The notes below the pieces were generated by a model. It made no database searches. It saw nothing but the letters and a program-made list of their open reading frames with translations, and was not told the origin of the DNA. A program made the position numbers and the translations under genes. Shown here piece by piece: positions 28,997 to 38,491 of a stretch of DNA of 64,000 bases; position 1 is the first letter of the stretch; each line of letters starts with the position of its first letter. Origin of the DNA: Pedobacter sp. Bi126 (GTDB lineage: Bacteria; Bacteroidota; Bacteroidia; Sphingobacteriales; Sphingobacteriaceae); contig NZ_CAKKMS010000001.1 in NCBI RefSeq assembly GCF_918698245.1, positions 992,001 to 1,056,000 of the forward strand, in the 5' to 3' direction.

Positions 28997-30433
28997 CTAA
29001 TCATCAAATAGCACATCCATTGTAATCTCTTTTTGTACCAAACCTGGGTAACGTTCACTATTTGCGACTCCATAAGTTGTAATCATAGTCAAAAACAATG
29101 CTTTTCTTGTTCTGGTTTGATATTGAAATACCTTTAGTTTGCTGACTAATTCCTTTTCATAAGATTTAGTAATTTCAAAAGACATAATAGAGAATTTAAC
29201 TTCACATATATTGATACAAGAATCATTTCGATCAATAAGCAGATCAATCTGAACACCTTGTTCTGCTCTATTTTTTGGCAAATAACGCCAAACAGATATT
29301 TCGGTATAAACATTATCTATCCCTATTGCTTTTTTAATCTGAGCAGTATGTTTCATGCAGATACTTTCAAAAGCATATCCGCTCCAGCTTTTCCATGATG
29401 TACCCGAATAAAATTTCAGCCAGGTTCCAGCGCCCGTTGCTTTATTGCCGTTAATAAATTTGAGATAAAATATCGAGTACTCATCTGTTAGTTTGTACAA
29501 AGCGTCTTTGCTATTTTTTCCAAAGGGAATATAAGGCGTAATAAAACCAGATTCTGCAAGTTCTGCAAGTAGCTGTGTAGCGTAACCGCCGCTGCTTAGC
29601 TTACAGACATTAATAATTTCGGTACGTGTTAATCCTTTACCTTTTTTTGCCAATGCCTGAACAATATCAATATGATTTTCTGCTTTATCGAACAACGAGT
29701 AATACAGGTTCTTAAATTCTTCAAGAAGCAGCCCATCCTTGGTAAAAAACAGCCTGTCTATAATCTGGGCCACACTCTCGCCAGGCTCTATTTCTTTGAG
29801 ATACTGTGGTATACCCCCCATAGCCATGTACACCTGAAAAAGCTGGTACTTATCGAGCTTTATTTTTCTGTATTTAAGGTATGCTGCGGTTTCGCCAACA
29901 GTAAAAGGAAGAAGTCTTATTCTCCTCGTTACACGGTTATGCAATCCGCCTCGGTTATTAATCACCTTATTGATCATCCAGGAAGCTGCAGACCCACAGA
30001 TAACAACGATAAGTTTTTTTTGTCTTGAAGCCCAGCTGTTCCAAAAATTTTCAAATGCAGGCAAAAATCCTGAGCGGGGCGTATTAATCCAGGGGAATTC
30101 GTCAATAAAAATGATTGTTCTTTCCTTTTTTACCAAGGGGGCGAGGTATTGGACCAGCATTTCAAAGGCAGCTATCCAACTTTCTGGTTTGGCTAAGGGA
30201 AAACCACCTGTTACTTTTGTAAGTGCCAAACTAAAGTTTTCTAACTGCTGATTTAACGTTGCGTGATGAATGCCAGAAAATTCAAATGCAATTTCCTTAG
30301 TAAAAGCGTTTCTGATTAAATAAGTCTTTCCTACCCTTCTACGCCCATATACAGCAATCAGTTCACTTTCACCAGATTTCTCGATCTTGTTTAGCAGCAA
30401 TTTTTCTTCAGTTCTTCCTACAACCTGTTCCAT
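28997..30433 (-). CDS. AAA ATPase with DUF234 C-terminal domain
   Basis: A 478-aa protein, common but uncharacterised in bacteria and archaea. Walker A is VYGRRRVGKTYLIR near residues 27-40; Walker B is RTIIFIDEFPW near 108; then a sensor segment and winged-helix. The C-terminal DUF234 holds VQIDLLID...ICEVKFS, a D-x(n)-E-x-K nuclease-like pattern. Start ATG at 30433; a Met two codons upstream exists. A 54-base tandem palindromic repeat lies immediately upstream (30475-30597). No signal peptide. Confidence 0.85.
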   Translation of the reverse strand: MEQVVGRTEEKLLLNKIEKSGESELIAVYGRRRVGKTYLIRNAFTKEIAFEFSGIHHATLNQQLENFSLALTKVTGGFPLAKPESWIAAFEMLVQYLAPLVKKERTIIFIDEFPWINTPRSGFLPAFENFWNSWASRQKKLIVVICGSAASWMINKVINNRGGLHNRVTRRIRLLPFTVGETAAYLKYRKIKLDKYQLFQVYMAMGGIPQYLKEIEPGESVAQIIDRLFFTKDGLLLEEFKNLYYSLFDKAENHIDIVQALAKKGKGLTRTEIINVCKLSSGGYATQLLAELAESGFITPYIPFGKNSKDALYKLTDEYSIFYLKFINGNKATGAGTWLKFYSGTSWKSWSGYAFESICMKHTAQIKKAIGIDNVYTEISVWRYLPKNRAEQGVQIDLLIDRNDSCINICEVKFSIMSFEITKSYEKELVSKLKVFQYQTRTRKALFLTMITTYGVANSERYPGLVQKEITMDVLFDD

Positions 30434-30474
30434 AAACATTTAATTTACAGCAACAAATGTAACCAAAAATTGAG

Positions 30475-30597
30475 TTTTGGCGTAATATAAAAAAACATAT
30501 TACGCCAAAACTATGCTTTTATATAAGGTTTTGGCGCAATATAAAAACTTATATCACGCCAAAACTATGTGTTTACCTATAATTTTGGCGTGATATA
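30475..30597. repeat. 54-base tandem palindromic repeats upstream of the ATPase gene
   Basis: Copies begin at 30475, 30529 and 30583, exactly 54 bases apart; the last is truncated after 15 bases. The first holds a perfect 14-bp inverted repeat, TTTTGGCGTAATAT with ATATTACGCCAAAA (30475-30510); the second an imperfect one, TTTTGGCGCAATATA with TATATCACGCCAAAA. It sits 42 bases upstream of the ATPase ATG and ends 16 bases before the glgB stop codon on the other side. Confidence 0.85.
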
Positions 30598-30612
30598 GGA
30601 ACCAATAATATT

Positions 30613-32577
30613 TTACTTGGTCTTAAAAATCACTACAGCCAAAGGCGGCAGATCAACAACGACCGAGTATTCCTGCCCGTTATAACCCGCTAGGTCAGGA
30701 ACAATACCCCCGCGATTATTAATACCGCCTCCATAATAAACAATATCATCAGTATTAAAAATTTCTGTCCATTTGGTTTTAAAAGGGACACCGATTCTAT
30801 AATTTTCACGCACCACTGGCGTTAAGTTTATCGCGACAACCAAAGTATCTTTTGCTTTTGGTCCTTTGCGCATAAATGTGAAGACAGATTCGTTTGCATT
30901 ATCGGCATCGAGCCATTGAAAGCCTTCATAACTAAAACTGAAATGATACAATGCTGGTTCTTTGCGATACAGAAAGTTTAAAGCCTTAACGGTTTCCTGC
31001 ATGCCCTTGTGCGGCGCATATTGAAGCAAATGCCAATCTAGCGATTGCGTAAAGTTCCATTCGTTGGTTTCGCCAAACTCATTCCCCATAAACAGCAGTT
31101 TTGCTCCGGGATGGGTGAACATATAACCATAAAGTGCCCTTAAATTTGCAAATTTCTGCCAGTCATCTCCAGGCATTTTATACAACATTGGTGATTTACC
31201 GTGTACGACTTCATCATGAGAGAAAGGCAACATAAAATTTTCGGTAAAGGCATAAGTCATACTAAAGCTTAACTGATGGTGGTGGTGTTTCCGGCCGAGG
31301 GTTTCTACTTTAAAATACTTTAAGGTATCGTTCATCCAGCCCATCATCCATTTCATGCCAAAACCTAATCCGCCGGCATGTACCGGATGGGTTACACCAG
31401 GGTAAGTACTGCTTTCTTCGGCAATGGTCTGTACACCCTCAAAATTTCCATAAACGGCAACATTCAGGTCCTGCAAAAACTGAATGGCCCCAAAGTTTTC
31501 ACTTCCACCATATTCGTTTGTTGCGGCATCTCCATCTTCTCTGGAGAAATTGAAATATAACATCGATGCTACGGCATCTACCCTTAGGCCATCTGCATGA
31601 TATTGGTCAATCCAAAACAAGGCATTACTAATTAAAAAAGAGCGTACTTCGTTTCGATCATAATTGAAAATATATGATTTCCAGTCTGGATGAAAACCTT
31701 TTCGCATATCGGCGTGTTCGTACAGATGTGTTCCATCAAACTCATATAAACCATGCCTATCACCTGGGAAATGAGAAGGAACCCAATCCAATATCACTGC
31801 AATATCTGCTTTATGGAGCTCGTTAATCAGATACATTAAATCCTGTGGAGAACCATAACGCGAACTCGCACCAAAATAACCTGTAATCTGATAACCCCAG
31901 CTAGGGAAATACGGAAACTCCATTACAGGCATCAGTTCTACGTGGGTAAAACCCATTTCCTTTACATAAGGCACTAACCTGCCAGCAACTTCCCTGCAGG
32001 TCAAAACACGTTCTGGATTATCCGGATCGCGCTCCCAAGAGCCTAGATGTATCTCATATACCGAAATGGGTTGATCCAAAGCATTTATTTTTGCTCTTTT
32101 TTTAAGCCAGGCTTTATCTTTCCAGGTATAATCGGTATCCCAAATAATACAAGCTGTTTGTGGAGGATGTTCCCATCTTCTGGCATAGGGATCGCCTTTT
32201 AAATGCTCAGATTCGTCAAAACCTTTAACAAAATATTTATAAACTTCGCCCTTTGCAATTCCAGGGATAAAACCTTCCCAGATACCCGATTTATCCCACC
32301 GTATGCTCAGCGGATGTGAAGCGTTGTCCCAATCGTTAAAATTACCCACTACACTTACACGGATGGCATTGGGTGCCCAAACCGAAAAATAAGTTCCGGC
32401 GGTTCCATCAACAGTAATTAAGTGTGAGCCCATTTTCTCATAAAGCCTAAAATGCTTTCCTACAAGAAAAAGATCGATATCATAATCGGTAAATAAACTG
32501 TGGATCCAAACAGATTTCTGTTTATCAGTTTTTGGTTCGGATACTTTTTTTACTGAAACTTTTTTTACTGATGGCAT
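30613..32577 (-). CDS. glgB: 1,4-alpha-glucan branching enzyme
   Basis: A 654-aa GH13 enzyme that makes alpha-1,6 branches in glycogen. N-terminal CBM48-like module (YFSVWAPNAIRVSVVGNFND), then catalytic barrel with DGLRVDAVASML (nucleophile Asp), TIAEESSTYPG (acid Glu), MLPFSHDEVVHGK (transition-state Asp), and a C-terminal beta domain. The longer in-frame reading to 32622 starts within an intercistronic hairpin, so the ATG at 32577 (MPSVKKVSVKK) is preferred. It follows the GH31 gene and is under operator D. Confidence 0.94.
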   Translation of the reverse strand: MPSVKKVSVKKVSEPKTDKQKSVWIHSLFTDYDIDLFLVGKHFRLYEKMGSHLITVDGTAGTYFSVWAPNAIRVSVVGNFNDWDNASHPLSIRWDKSGIWEGFIPGIAKGEVYKYFVKGFDESEHLKGDPYARRWEHPPQTACIIWDTDYTWKDKAWLKKRAKINALDQPISVYEIHLGSWERDPDNPERVLTCREVAGRLVPYVKEMGFTHVELMPVMEFPYFPSWGYQITGYFGASSRYGSPQDLMYLINELHKADIAVILDWVPSHFPGDRHGLYEFDGTHLYEHADMRKGFHPDWKSYIFNYDRNEVRSFLISNALFWIDQYHADGLRVDAVASMLYFNFSREDGDAATNEYGGSENFGAIQFLQDLNVAVYGNFEGVQTIAEESSTYPGVTHPVHAGGLGFGMKWMMGWMNDTLKYFKVETLGRKHHHHQLSFSMTYAFTENFMLPFSHDEVVHGKSPMLYKMPGDDWQKFANLRALYGYMFTHPGAKLLFMGNEFGETNEWNFTQSLDWHLLQYAPHKGMQETVKALNFLYRKEPALYHFSFSYEGFQWLDADNANESVFTFMRKGPKAKDTLVVAINLTPVVRENYRIGVPFKTKWTEIFNTDDIVYYGGGINNRGGIVPDLAGYNGQEYSVVVDLPPLAVVIFKTK

Positions 32578-32600
32578 AGGTATTTTGGCTAGATAAATGA

Positions 32601-32630
32601 AGCCCCAAATACTAAACAGCATTTGGGGCT
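32601..32630 (-). other. Intercistronic hairpin between the GH31 and glgB genes
   Basis: AGCCCCAAAT pairs with ATTTGGGGCT with a 10-base loop, 7 bases after the GH31 stop. On the minus strand no T-run follows (TCATTTATC), so it is a poor terminator; it could be an mRNA processing or stabilising stem, or an attenuation point between the two genes. Confidence 0.6.
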
Positions 32631-32636
32631 CAATGT

Positions 32637-35099
32637 TTACAGACTCAAGATCTGTATTTCTAAGAAGTTCTTATTGCATTTAAAATGCAGGATATTCTGA
32701 TCATCGGTATAAAAGTCTTTCACCTCTTTATTGTCGATAATGATCTTTTTCACCTGGAATTTTACGCCGATAACATTGCAAACATAAAATTCATAATTAG
32801 GCGTATACAATCCTTCATTACGCTGGTTCACTTTAATGGCCTGAGTATCGCCTTTTACAGTGAATTTCTTTTCCAGATAAATATCCTGCTCGTAAGCAAA
32901 AGTATCGCCATGATCTTCGTACATGTATGAATTAACCTCGTAATCGCTATGATAAATATTCAATACCACTTCGGTAATAGATTTTTCATCAACATATTGC
33001 ATTACCGGATATTCTGGCAAAACTGTACCTGCCCTTACAAACATTGGCATACTATCGATTTTTGCATCAACCGTATATTCGTTACCGCCATCCAGGATTT
33101 CGTTGGTCCAGAAATTATACCAGGTGCCTTTTGGGAGGTAAACTTTTCTAGATATTGCACCCTGTTCTAAAACCGGGCATATCAATAGTTTATCACCATA
33201 GCAAAATTCATCCTGACGGAAACTGTTGCTGATATTTTCTTGCTCAAGCATCACTAAAGGTCTTAAAATAGGAAAGCCATAACGGTGATGCTCCCAGAAA
33301 ACCGAATATAGATAAGGCATTAAACGATATCTTAATTCGATAAACTTACGGTTGATATCTTCGAAAAACTGCCCAAAGCTCCAGGGTTCACGTTCTGCTG
33401 TATCGCCGGCAGAGTGTGCCCGCATAAAGGGAGAAAATGTACCTAGTTGAATCCAACGGGTAAACAACTCTCCATCTGGCTCACCACTAAATCCGCCGAT
33501 ATCTGTTCCACAGAAAGGCACACCAGAAACCGATAAACGCTGGCACTGTATATTTCCGATCTTTAAATGCTCCCAGGTTGCGATATTATCGCCGGTCCAA
33601 ACACTTGCATAACGCTGCATGCCCGCATAACCAGCCCTTGTAATCGTAAACGGACGTTTATTGCGCATCAGTTTTTTTAAGCCCTCGTAGGTAGAACGCA
33701 CCATCTGCATGCCGTAAACATTGTGTGCCTTACGGTGTGAGCCTCGGTAACCATCATAATTATGGCGGACATCGTTGGGGAAAGTTCCTGAACCAAACAC
33801 AGCTGGTTCGTTCATATCGTTCCAGAAACCTGCAACGCCCATATCTACCAGCTCTTTATATAAATTACCCCACCAGCTCCGTACTTTTGGATTGGTAAAA
33901 TCGGGAAACTGACAGCGCCCTGGCCAAACATGCCCTTCCATATAATAATCGTCGCTGCGGCGACAGAAAAATCTCTTTTCTTTACCTTCTTTAAACACCC
34001 AGTAATCGTCATCTACCTTAATTCCAGGATCGATCATCACCACCGTTTTAAAACCATCATCAGATAGCTCTTTGATCATTCTCCGCGGATCTGGAAAGTA
34101 TTTTTTGTTCCAGGTAAAACAACGGTAGCCATCCATGTAATCGATGTCCAGATAAATGGCATCGCAAGGGATTTTACGTTCCCTGAACTGTTTGGCTATT
34201 TCTTTAACCTTTGTTTCAGGATAATAACTCCAGCGGCACTGCTGATAACCCAAAGTCCATTTTGGTGGCATTGGGTGTGTTCCCGTTAAAGTTGCATAAC
34301 GTTTTACCACATCCATAATATGCGGGCCATGGATATAATAGTATTGCAGTTCTCCGCCATCGGCCCAGAAACTGGTTTTATTTACATCCTCGGATCCGAA
34401 ATCGAAATACGATTTAAAGGTATTATCGAAAAAGATACCATAGGCCGCCTGATTGTGCAAACCGATATAAAAAGGTATAGTACGATAAAGTGGGTCCTGG
34501 TTCCAACCGAAGGAGTAAGCATCGGTATTCCAGTTTTCGAAACGGCGACCGCGCAGGTTAAAATTACCAGATTTATCACCCAAACCGAAGAAATTTTCTT
34601 CAGGGTGGCATTTTTTCGTTGCGTAGATATAATAACCACCAAAATCTACATTTTCTTCCCAGTGCATAGAATTGGCTTCATCAACCATTACTACATTGGT
34701 AATATTATCAGAAAAAGAAATATGGAAGTTTGCTTTTTCTATTTTACAGGTTACTGCATGGGTAGAAATCGTAAAATGATCATCATGTTCCTGCATTTTA
34801 AAAACAGACACTTTTTGATCTACTTCGGGTACGGCATAAGAAAAATCCTCTAAGAAAACGCCATGAGGAGCCAGGCGAACGCGGATAATATCGTCGCTTA
34901 CCACCCGGACTTCTACTCTTGCATCGCCATCAGAAAAATAAAAACGGTTGCCCTCCTTTTTTACTTTTTTAACTGCACCGAGATATTGTTTAACAATTGG
35001 CTTTACCGATATATCAACTGGATTGTTTAAATGCTGTATTTCTTGCTCTTTTTCGACCAGATCACTTGTCTCGTTAGGTTTGTCGTTTTGCGCTTCCAT
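32637..35099 (-). CDS. Glycoside hydrolase family 31, alpha-glucosidase
   Basis: An 820-aa enzyme; no signal peptide, so cytoplasmic, fitting maltodextrin or glycogen breakdown. N-terminal beta-sandwich, then the barrel: IPCDAIYLDIDYMDGYRCF, the nucleophile motif GFWNDMNEPAVF near residue 430, and the acid-base segment VSGVPFCGTDIGGFSGEPD near 525. C-terminal beta domains follow. It yields alpha-linked glucose from oligosaccharide ends. First gene of a two-gene operon with glgB; operator D lies about 119 bases upstream. Confidence 0.93.
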   Translation of the reverse strand: MEAQNDKPNETSDLVEKEQEIQHLNNPVDISVKPIVKQYLGAVKKVKKEGNRFYFSDGDARVEVRVVSDDIIRVRLAPHGVFLEDFSYAVPEVDQKVSVFKMQEHDDHFTISTHAVTCKIEKANFHISFSDNITNVVMVDEANSMHWEENVDFGGYYIYATKKCHPEENFFGLGDKSGNFNLRGRRFENWNTDAYSFGWNQDPLYRTIPFYIGLHNQAAYGIFFDNTFKSYFDFGSEDVNKTSFWADGGELQYYYIHGPHIMDVVKRYATLTGTHPMPPKWTLGYQQCRWSYYPETKVKEIAKQFRERKIPCDAIYLDIDYMDGYRCFTWNKKYFPDPRRMIKELSDDGFKTVVMIDPGIKVDDDYWVFKEGKEKRFFCRRSDDYYMEGHVWPGRCQFPDFTNPKVRSWWGNLYKELVDMGVAGFWNDMNEPAVFGSGTFPNDVRHNYDGYRGSHRKAHNVYGMQMVRSTYEGLKKLMRNKRPFTITRAGYAGMQRYASVWTGDNIATWEHLKIGNIQCQRLSVSGVPFCGTDIGGFSGEPDGELFTRWIQLGTFSPFMRAHSAGDTAEREPWSFGQFFEDINRKFIELRYRLMPYLYSVFWEHHRYGFPILRPLVMLEQENISNSFRQDEFCYGDKLLICPVLEQGAISRKVYLPKGTWYNFWTNEILDGGNEYTVDAKIDSMPMFVRAGTVLPEYPVMQYVDEKSITEVVLNIYHSDYEVNSYMYEDHGDTFAYEQDIYLEKKFTVKGDTQAIKVNQRNEGLYTPNYEFYVCNVIGVKFQVKKIIIDNKEVKDFYTDDQNILHFKCNKNFLEIQILSL

Positions 35100-35217
35100 C
35101 CTTATTTATTCAAAATTTTAAATTCATGGCTCTTAAACCGGGATGTGCTTAAGAAAGTACTATAATACAAATATTTTACAAAAGGGATGTAGCTTTTTTA
35201 TGAAAAGATTGTTTTAA

Positions 35218-35236
35218 TAGTGTGTTTTTTACACTA
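35218..35236. promoter_or_regulatory. Candidate operator D (TAGTGTG-T5-TACACTA)
   Basis: Same dyad as operators A-C with one mismatch in the left half-site. Read on the minus strand it lies 119 bases upstream of the GH31 start and downstream of the TonB gene terminator, so it belongs to the GH31-glgB promoter. Confidence 0.75.
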
Positions 35237-35337
35237 AGCTATTTATTTTCATTTTATTTTTGGGCTACATTGACATTAAATCAAGCTATTGCATGGCAAA
35301 ACCATAAAGGAGAAATTGATAATCAGTGCACAAAAAA

Positions 35338-35364
35338 GCCTTCTATACTTTAAGCATAGAAGGC
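35338..35364 (-). terminator. Rho-independent terminator of the TonB receptor gene
   Basis: GCCTTCTAT pairs with ATAGAAGGC; on the minus strand a T6 run follows. It lies 22 bases after the stop of the TonB-dependent receptor and separates it from operator D. Confidence 0.85.
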
Positions 35365-35385
35365 CCTTAAAACTCAATTAACTGG

Positions 35386-38295
35386 TTATGGATTAAAACT
35401 AATGGCTACGTAATAGATAGCGCCAGCTGATGGATTTCCGTAAGAAGTAAAATAATATTTGTTCAGCACGTTAGAACCGCCAAGTTTAATGATTGATTGT
35501 ACTGAAGGGATCCTTAAACTTACCTGCGCATCTAAAGAGCTGTATGCAGGCACCTGACCTGAGGCAAAAGAAGAATTCCAGTAGAATTGATCTTGCCAAC
35601 GGTATGCCAAATTAAAACCAAAGTTTTTAATAATTTCTTTATTGCCAAAACCCAGGTTGTAACGGATTTTCGGGGTATTGAAATCGTTAATGTAATTAAC
35701 TGGTAAATCGCCGATTTCATTATAGGAAACGTTGCCGCTGATGGTATATTTACCCACTAAATAATCTAAACCTAAAGCCGCACCATAAGAAGTTACTTTA
35801 CCTTCTGCATTAACCGGAACACCGAATTTCACAAAACTTCCACCTACATTCTGATAAACATCTACAGCAGTAATAAAATCTTTATAAATGTTGTAATAAC
35901 CATAAGCATCAACCAATAAATTAGGAAGGAGCAATCCTTTATAACCTAACTCATAAGATTGAACACTCTCCGGACGGACACCCCTTGCATCAAAAGTATA
36001 TTGTTGCAACAATGCCGGGTTAGGTGTTCCTGTTGCAGCTGCCGAGGCTAAGAACGCACGGTAACTTACGTCGGTATAAGGCTTATTACTATCAAGATGG
36101 TACTTAGAAAACATGATTTCTGGCAAGCCGCCAATCAATCTTTGAGAACCTCCACCTACCGAAAGGTCGATGTATTGATTTTGTGTGGTTGGGTTACGGT
36201 AACCTGTTTGATAAGAAACCCTGATGTTGTTGTTTTTTGCAACTGTGAACACCCCAGTTACCCTTGGCGTAAACCGGCCTTCAAAATTCTGACTTTTATC
36301 ATAACGACCTGCAAAAGTAAATTTAACCTTATCGTTAAAAAGTTTTTTGCCTATCTGCGCAAATGCACCGTATTCTTTAATATCGATAGAATTTGTCAAG
36401 TCATTAAAAATTGTTCCAGCCGAATTTAAGTCATATAAACGGTATGATGCACCAGCCTGAAACTCCACCACTTTATCAAAAAGATTGGTAAAGTTGTACA
36501 TTCCCTCATAATGGTAAAGGTTAGATTTATCATCGAATTTTGCACCATAAATACCTTTACTAGGATCTGAGGCACTGATGGTGGTGTTCATAATCTGATC
36601 CTTAGCCTGAATAAACTGCGGAGAACCAGGTGAGAAACGTCCCTGATCGGCAACACTTCTGGCAAAAGCCTGTGCTTGTACATCAGTTTGCCCTGCCGCT
36701 CTTGCACCTACATAATTACCAATATATTGTGGGAACCAGCTTGTTGATGGTTTTGATAATTCATTAATATAACTACCCAAAATAGAAGAAATATAAGAAT
36801 CACCCGAACGTTCCTGCGTAGTATAGGCTTTCAGAAAGAAATCTTCACCTTTTAATTCTAATTTATATTGCCCGATATTAAAATTGCGGAGCGAATAACG
36901 GTCAGAACCGGTATATACCGAAGTTCCTGTTCCCCAATTGGCCTGTCCAACTATTTGTACTGTATTGCTGATGTTGTAATATAACGCACCAGATGCTTTT
37001 AACGACTTGGTACTATAATCAACCAGGTTTTCTTCATTATAACCAGTTCTTGAAATATTTTGATTAGGGATTAAACCTGCTTTCAAACCAACATAAAAAG
37101 GAAAATAATTCTGTACCGGACCACGCAATGCAGATGGTAATCCCGCCAAAAACCCCGCTTGCTGGGCTGCATTTGGAATGGCGGTACCAAAAGTCCCGTC
37201 CATTAATGTTTTAATGTTTGGTATTAAACCACCAGACCCTGTATTAATTCCGGCAATGGTTGCATTTTGAACACTTAGCGCCACATTACGCATATTTTGG
37301 CTTACCTCATCACCGTAAACGTTGATTCCGTCGTAATTTGGGTCGCTGTTTCTATCGCCAGATTTTGCAGTTCTCGCTACCCTATCGAAGTTTGAATAGT
37401 TATTCCCGTACCAGTCTTTGGCCTGCAAGAACGAAAATGCCGCTTTTACGCCAAACTTATTGTTCCATGATTTTGCCATGCGCACATCCAACTGATTGAA
37501 GGGTTGCACACTGCTATTGTCATCATTTACATGGTTTACCCCTGTTTTATACTGAAAGCTTGCACCTGGATATTTAAAAGGATCTTTTGAGGTCATCAAT
37601 AGTGTTCCATTAATACCACCTGCACCATAAAGAGCAGATGAAGCACCTGGCAGGAGTTCAACATTATCTACATCGAGCTCGGTTATACCCACAATATTAC
37701 CCACTGAGAAGTTCAGTCCAGGGGCCTGGTTATCCATTCCATCAATATATTGGTTAAAACGGGTATTACCATTTGAATTGAAACCACGTGTATTAATCGA
37801 CTTGAAAGTTAAACTCTGCATACTGCTTTCTACACCTTTCATATTGTTCAAAGCATCGTAAAATGATGGTGCCGCAATTTCCCTTATAGAGGCTGCACTC
37901 ATCCGCTCGATAGAAACCGGTGATTCTAAAATACGTTCAGGAGTACGCGATGCCGAAACAACCACATCCCCTCCTAAAACCACTGCCGTTTCCAGTTCCA
38001 GGTTAATTCCCGTAGCATTCCCGGTAATCTGCTGTTCTACTGTACCATAGCCCACGTAAGACGCTACCAGCGTAAAGGGAACTTTAGCTGTTGTTGTAAA
38101 CGTAAAACTACCGTTGCTTGTGGATGCTGTGCCACCAGAATGGCCTTTGATGGTTAAACTCACCCCAGCTAGGCCTTCTTTCGATTGCTTGTCTTTTACG
38201 GTACCGCTAACCGTAATACTCTGTGCTTGTGCCGCAACGTTGCCTGCGTACACAAATAATAACACATAAAAGATCTGTGTAAAAATTCTGCTCAT
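35386..38295 (-). CDS. TonB-dependent receptor
   Basis: A 969-aa outer-membrane active transporter. Signal peptide (to about residue 25), carboxypeptidase-regulatory-like domain (VSGTVKDKQSKEGLAGVSLT), plug with VVVSASRTPERILESPVSIE and TRGFNSNGNTRFNQYIDG, then a beta-barrel ending YYVAISFNP with the usual terminal aromatic. The plug-region SxPV/ARxx pattern is more like siderophore or small-nutrient receptors than SusC (no SusD partner is next to it). Substrate unknown; alone in its transcription unit. Confidence 0.93.
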   Translation of the reverse strand: MSRIFTQIFYVLLFVYAGNVAAQAQSITVSGTVKDKQSKEGLAGVSLTIKGHSGGTASTSNGSFTFTTTAKVPFTLVASYVGYGTVEQQITGNATGINLELETAVVLGGDVVVSASRTPERILESPVSIERMSAASIREIAAPSFYDALNNMKGVESSMQSLTFKSINTRGFNSNGNTRFNQYIDGMDNQAPGLNFSVGNIVGITELDVDNVELLPGASSALYGAGGINGTLLMTSKDPFKYPGASFQYKTGVNHVNDDNSSVQPFNQLDVRMAKSWNNKFGVKAAFSFLQAKDWYGNNYSNFDRVARTAKSGDRNSDPNYDGINVYGDEVSQNMRNVALSVQNATIAGINTGSGGLIPNIKTLMDGTFGTAIPNAAQQAGFLAGLPSALRGPVQNYFPFYVGLKAGLIPNQNISRTGYNEENLVDYSTKSLKASGALYYNISNTVQIVGQANWGTGTSVYTGSDRYSLRNFNIGQYKLELKGEDFFLKAYTTQERSGDSYISSILGSYINELSKPSTSWFPQYIGNYVGARAAGQTDVQAQAFARSVADQGRFSPGSPQFIQAKDQIMNTTISASDPSKGIYGAKFDDKSNLYHYEGMYNFTNLFDKVVEFQAGASYRLYDLNSAGTIFNDLTNSIDIKEYGAFAQIGKKLFNDKVKFTFAGRYDKSQNFEGRFTPRVTGVFTVAKNNNIRVSYQTGYRNPTTQNQYIDLSVGGGSQRLIGGLPEIMFSKYHLDSNKPYTDVSYRAFLASAAATGTPNPALLQQYTFDARGVRPESVQSYELGYKGLLLPNLLVDAYGYYNIYKDFITAVDVYQNVGGSFVKFGVPVNAEGKVTSYGAALGLDYLVGKYTISGNVSYNEIGDLPVNYINDFNTPKIRYNLGFGNKEIIKNFGFNLAYRWQDQFYWNSSFASGQVPAYSSLDAQVSLRIPSVQSIIKLGGSNVLNKYYFTSYGNPSAGAIYYVAISFNP

Positions 38296-38491
38296 AAACG
38301 ATTGTTAATTTGGTTGTTTGTATTATTAGTTATATAAACTTAAATTCTTTTTTTGAATTAAACAAATTATGTTAGCATAATAATTTCAATTCGAATTATA
38401 ATTTTGATTGATATACAGTTTGTTGTATTTTGCATTAAACATAAACCGTCATTTTGCCCTATCTTAGCGAAAGACTTGTTAGCTAACCATT

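Noticed and set aside
34320..34853. A 177-codon plus-strand frame inside the GH31 gene
   Set aside because: Antisense to the GH31 frame, and its sequence has no domain; the GH31 protein is complete.
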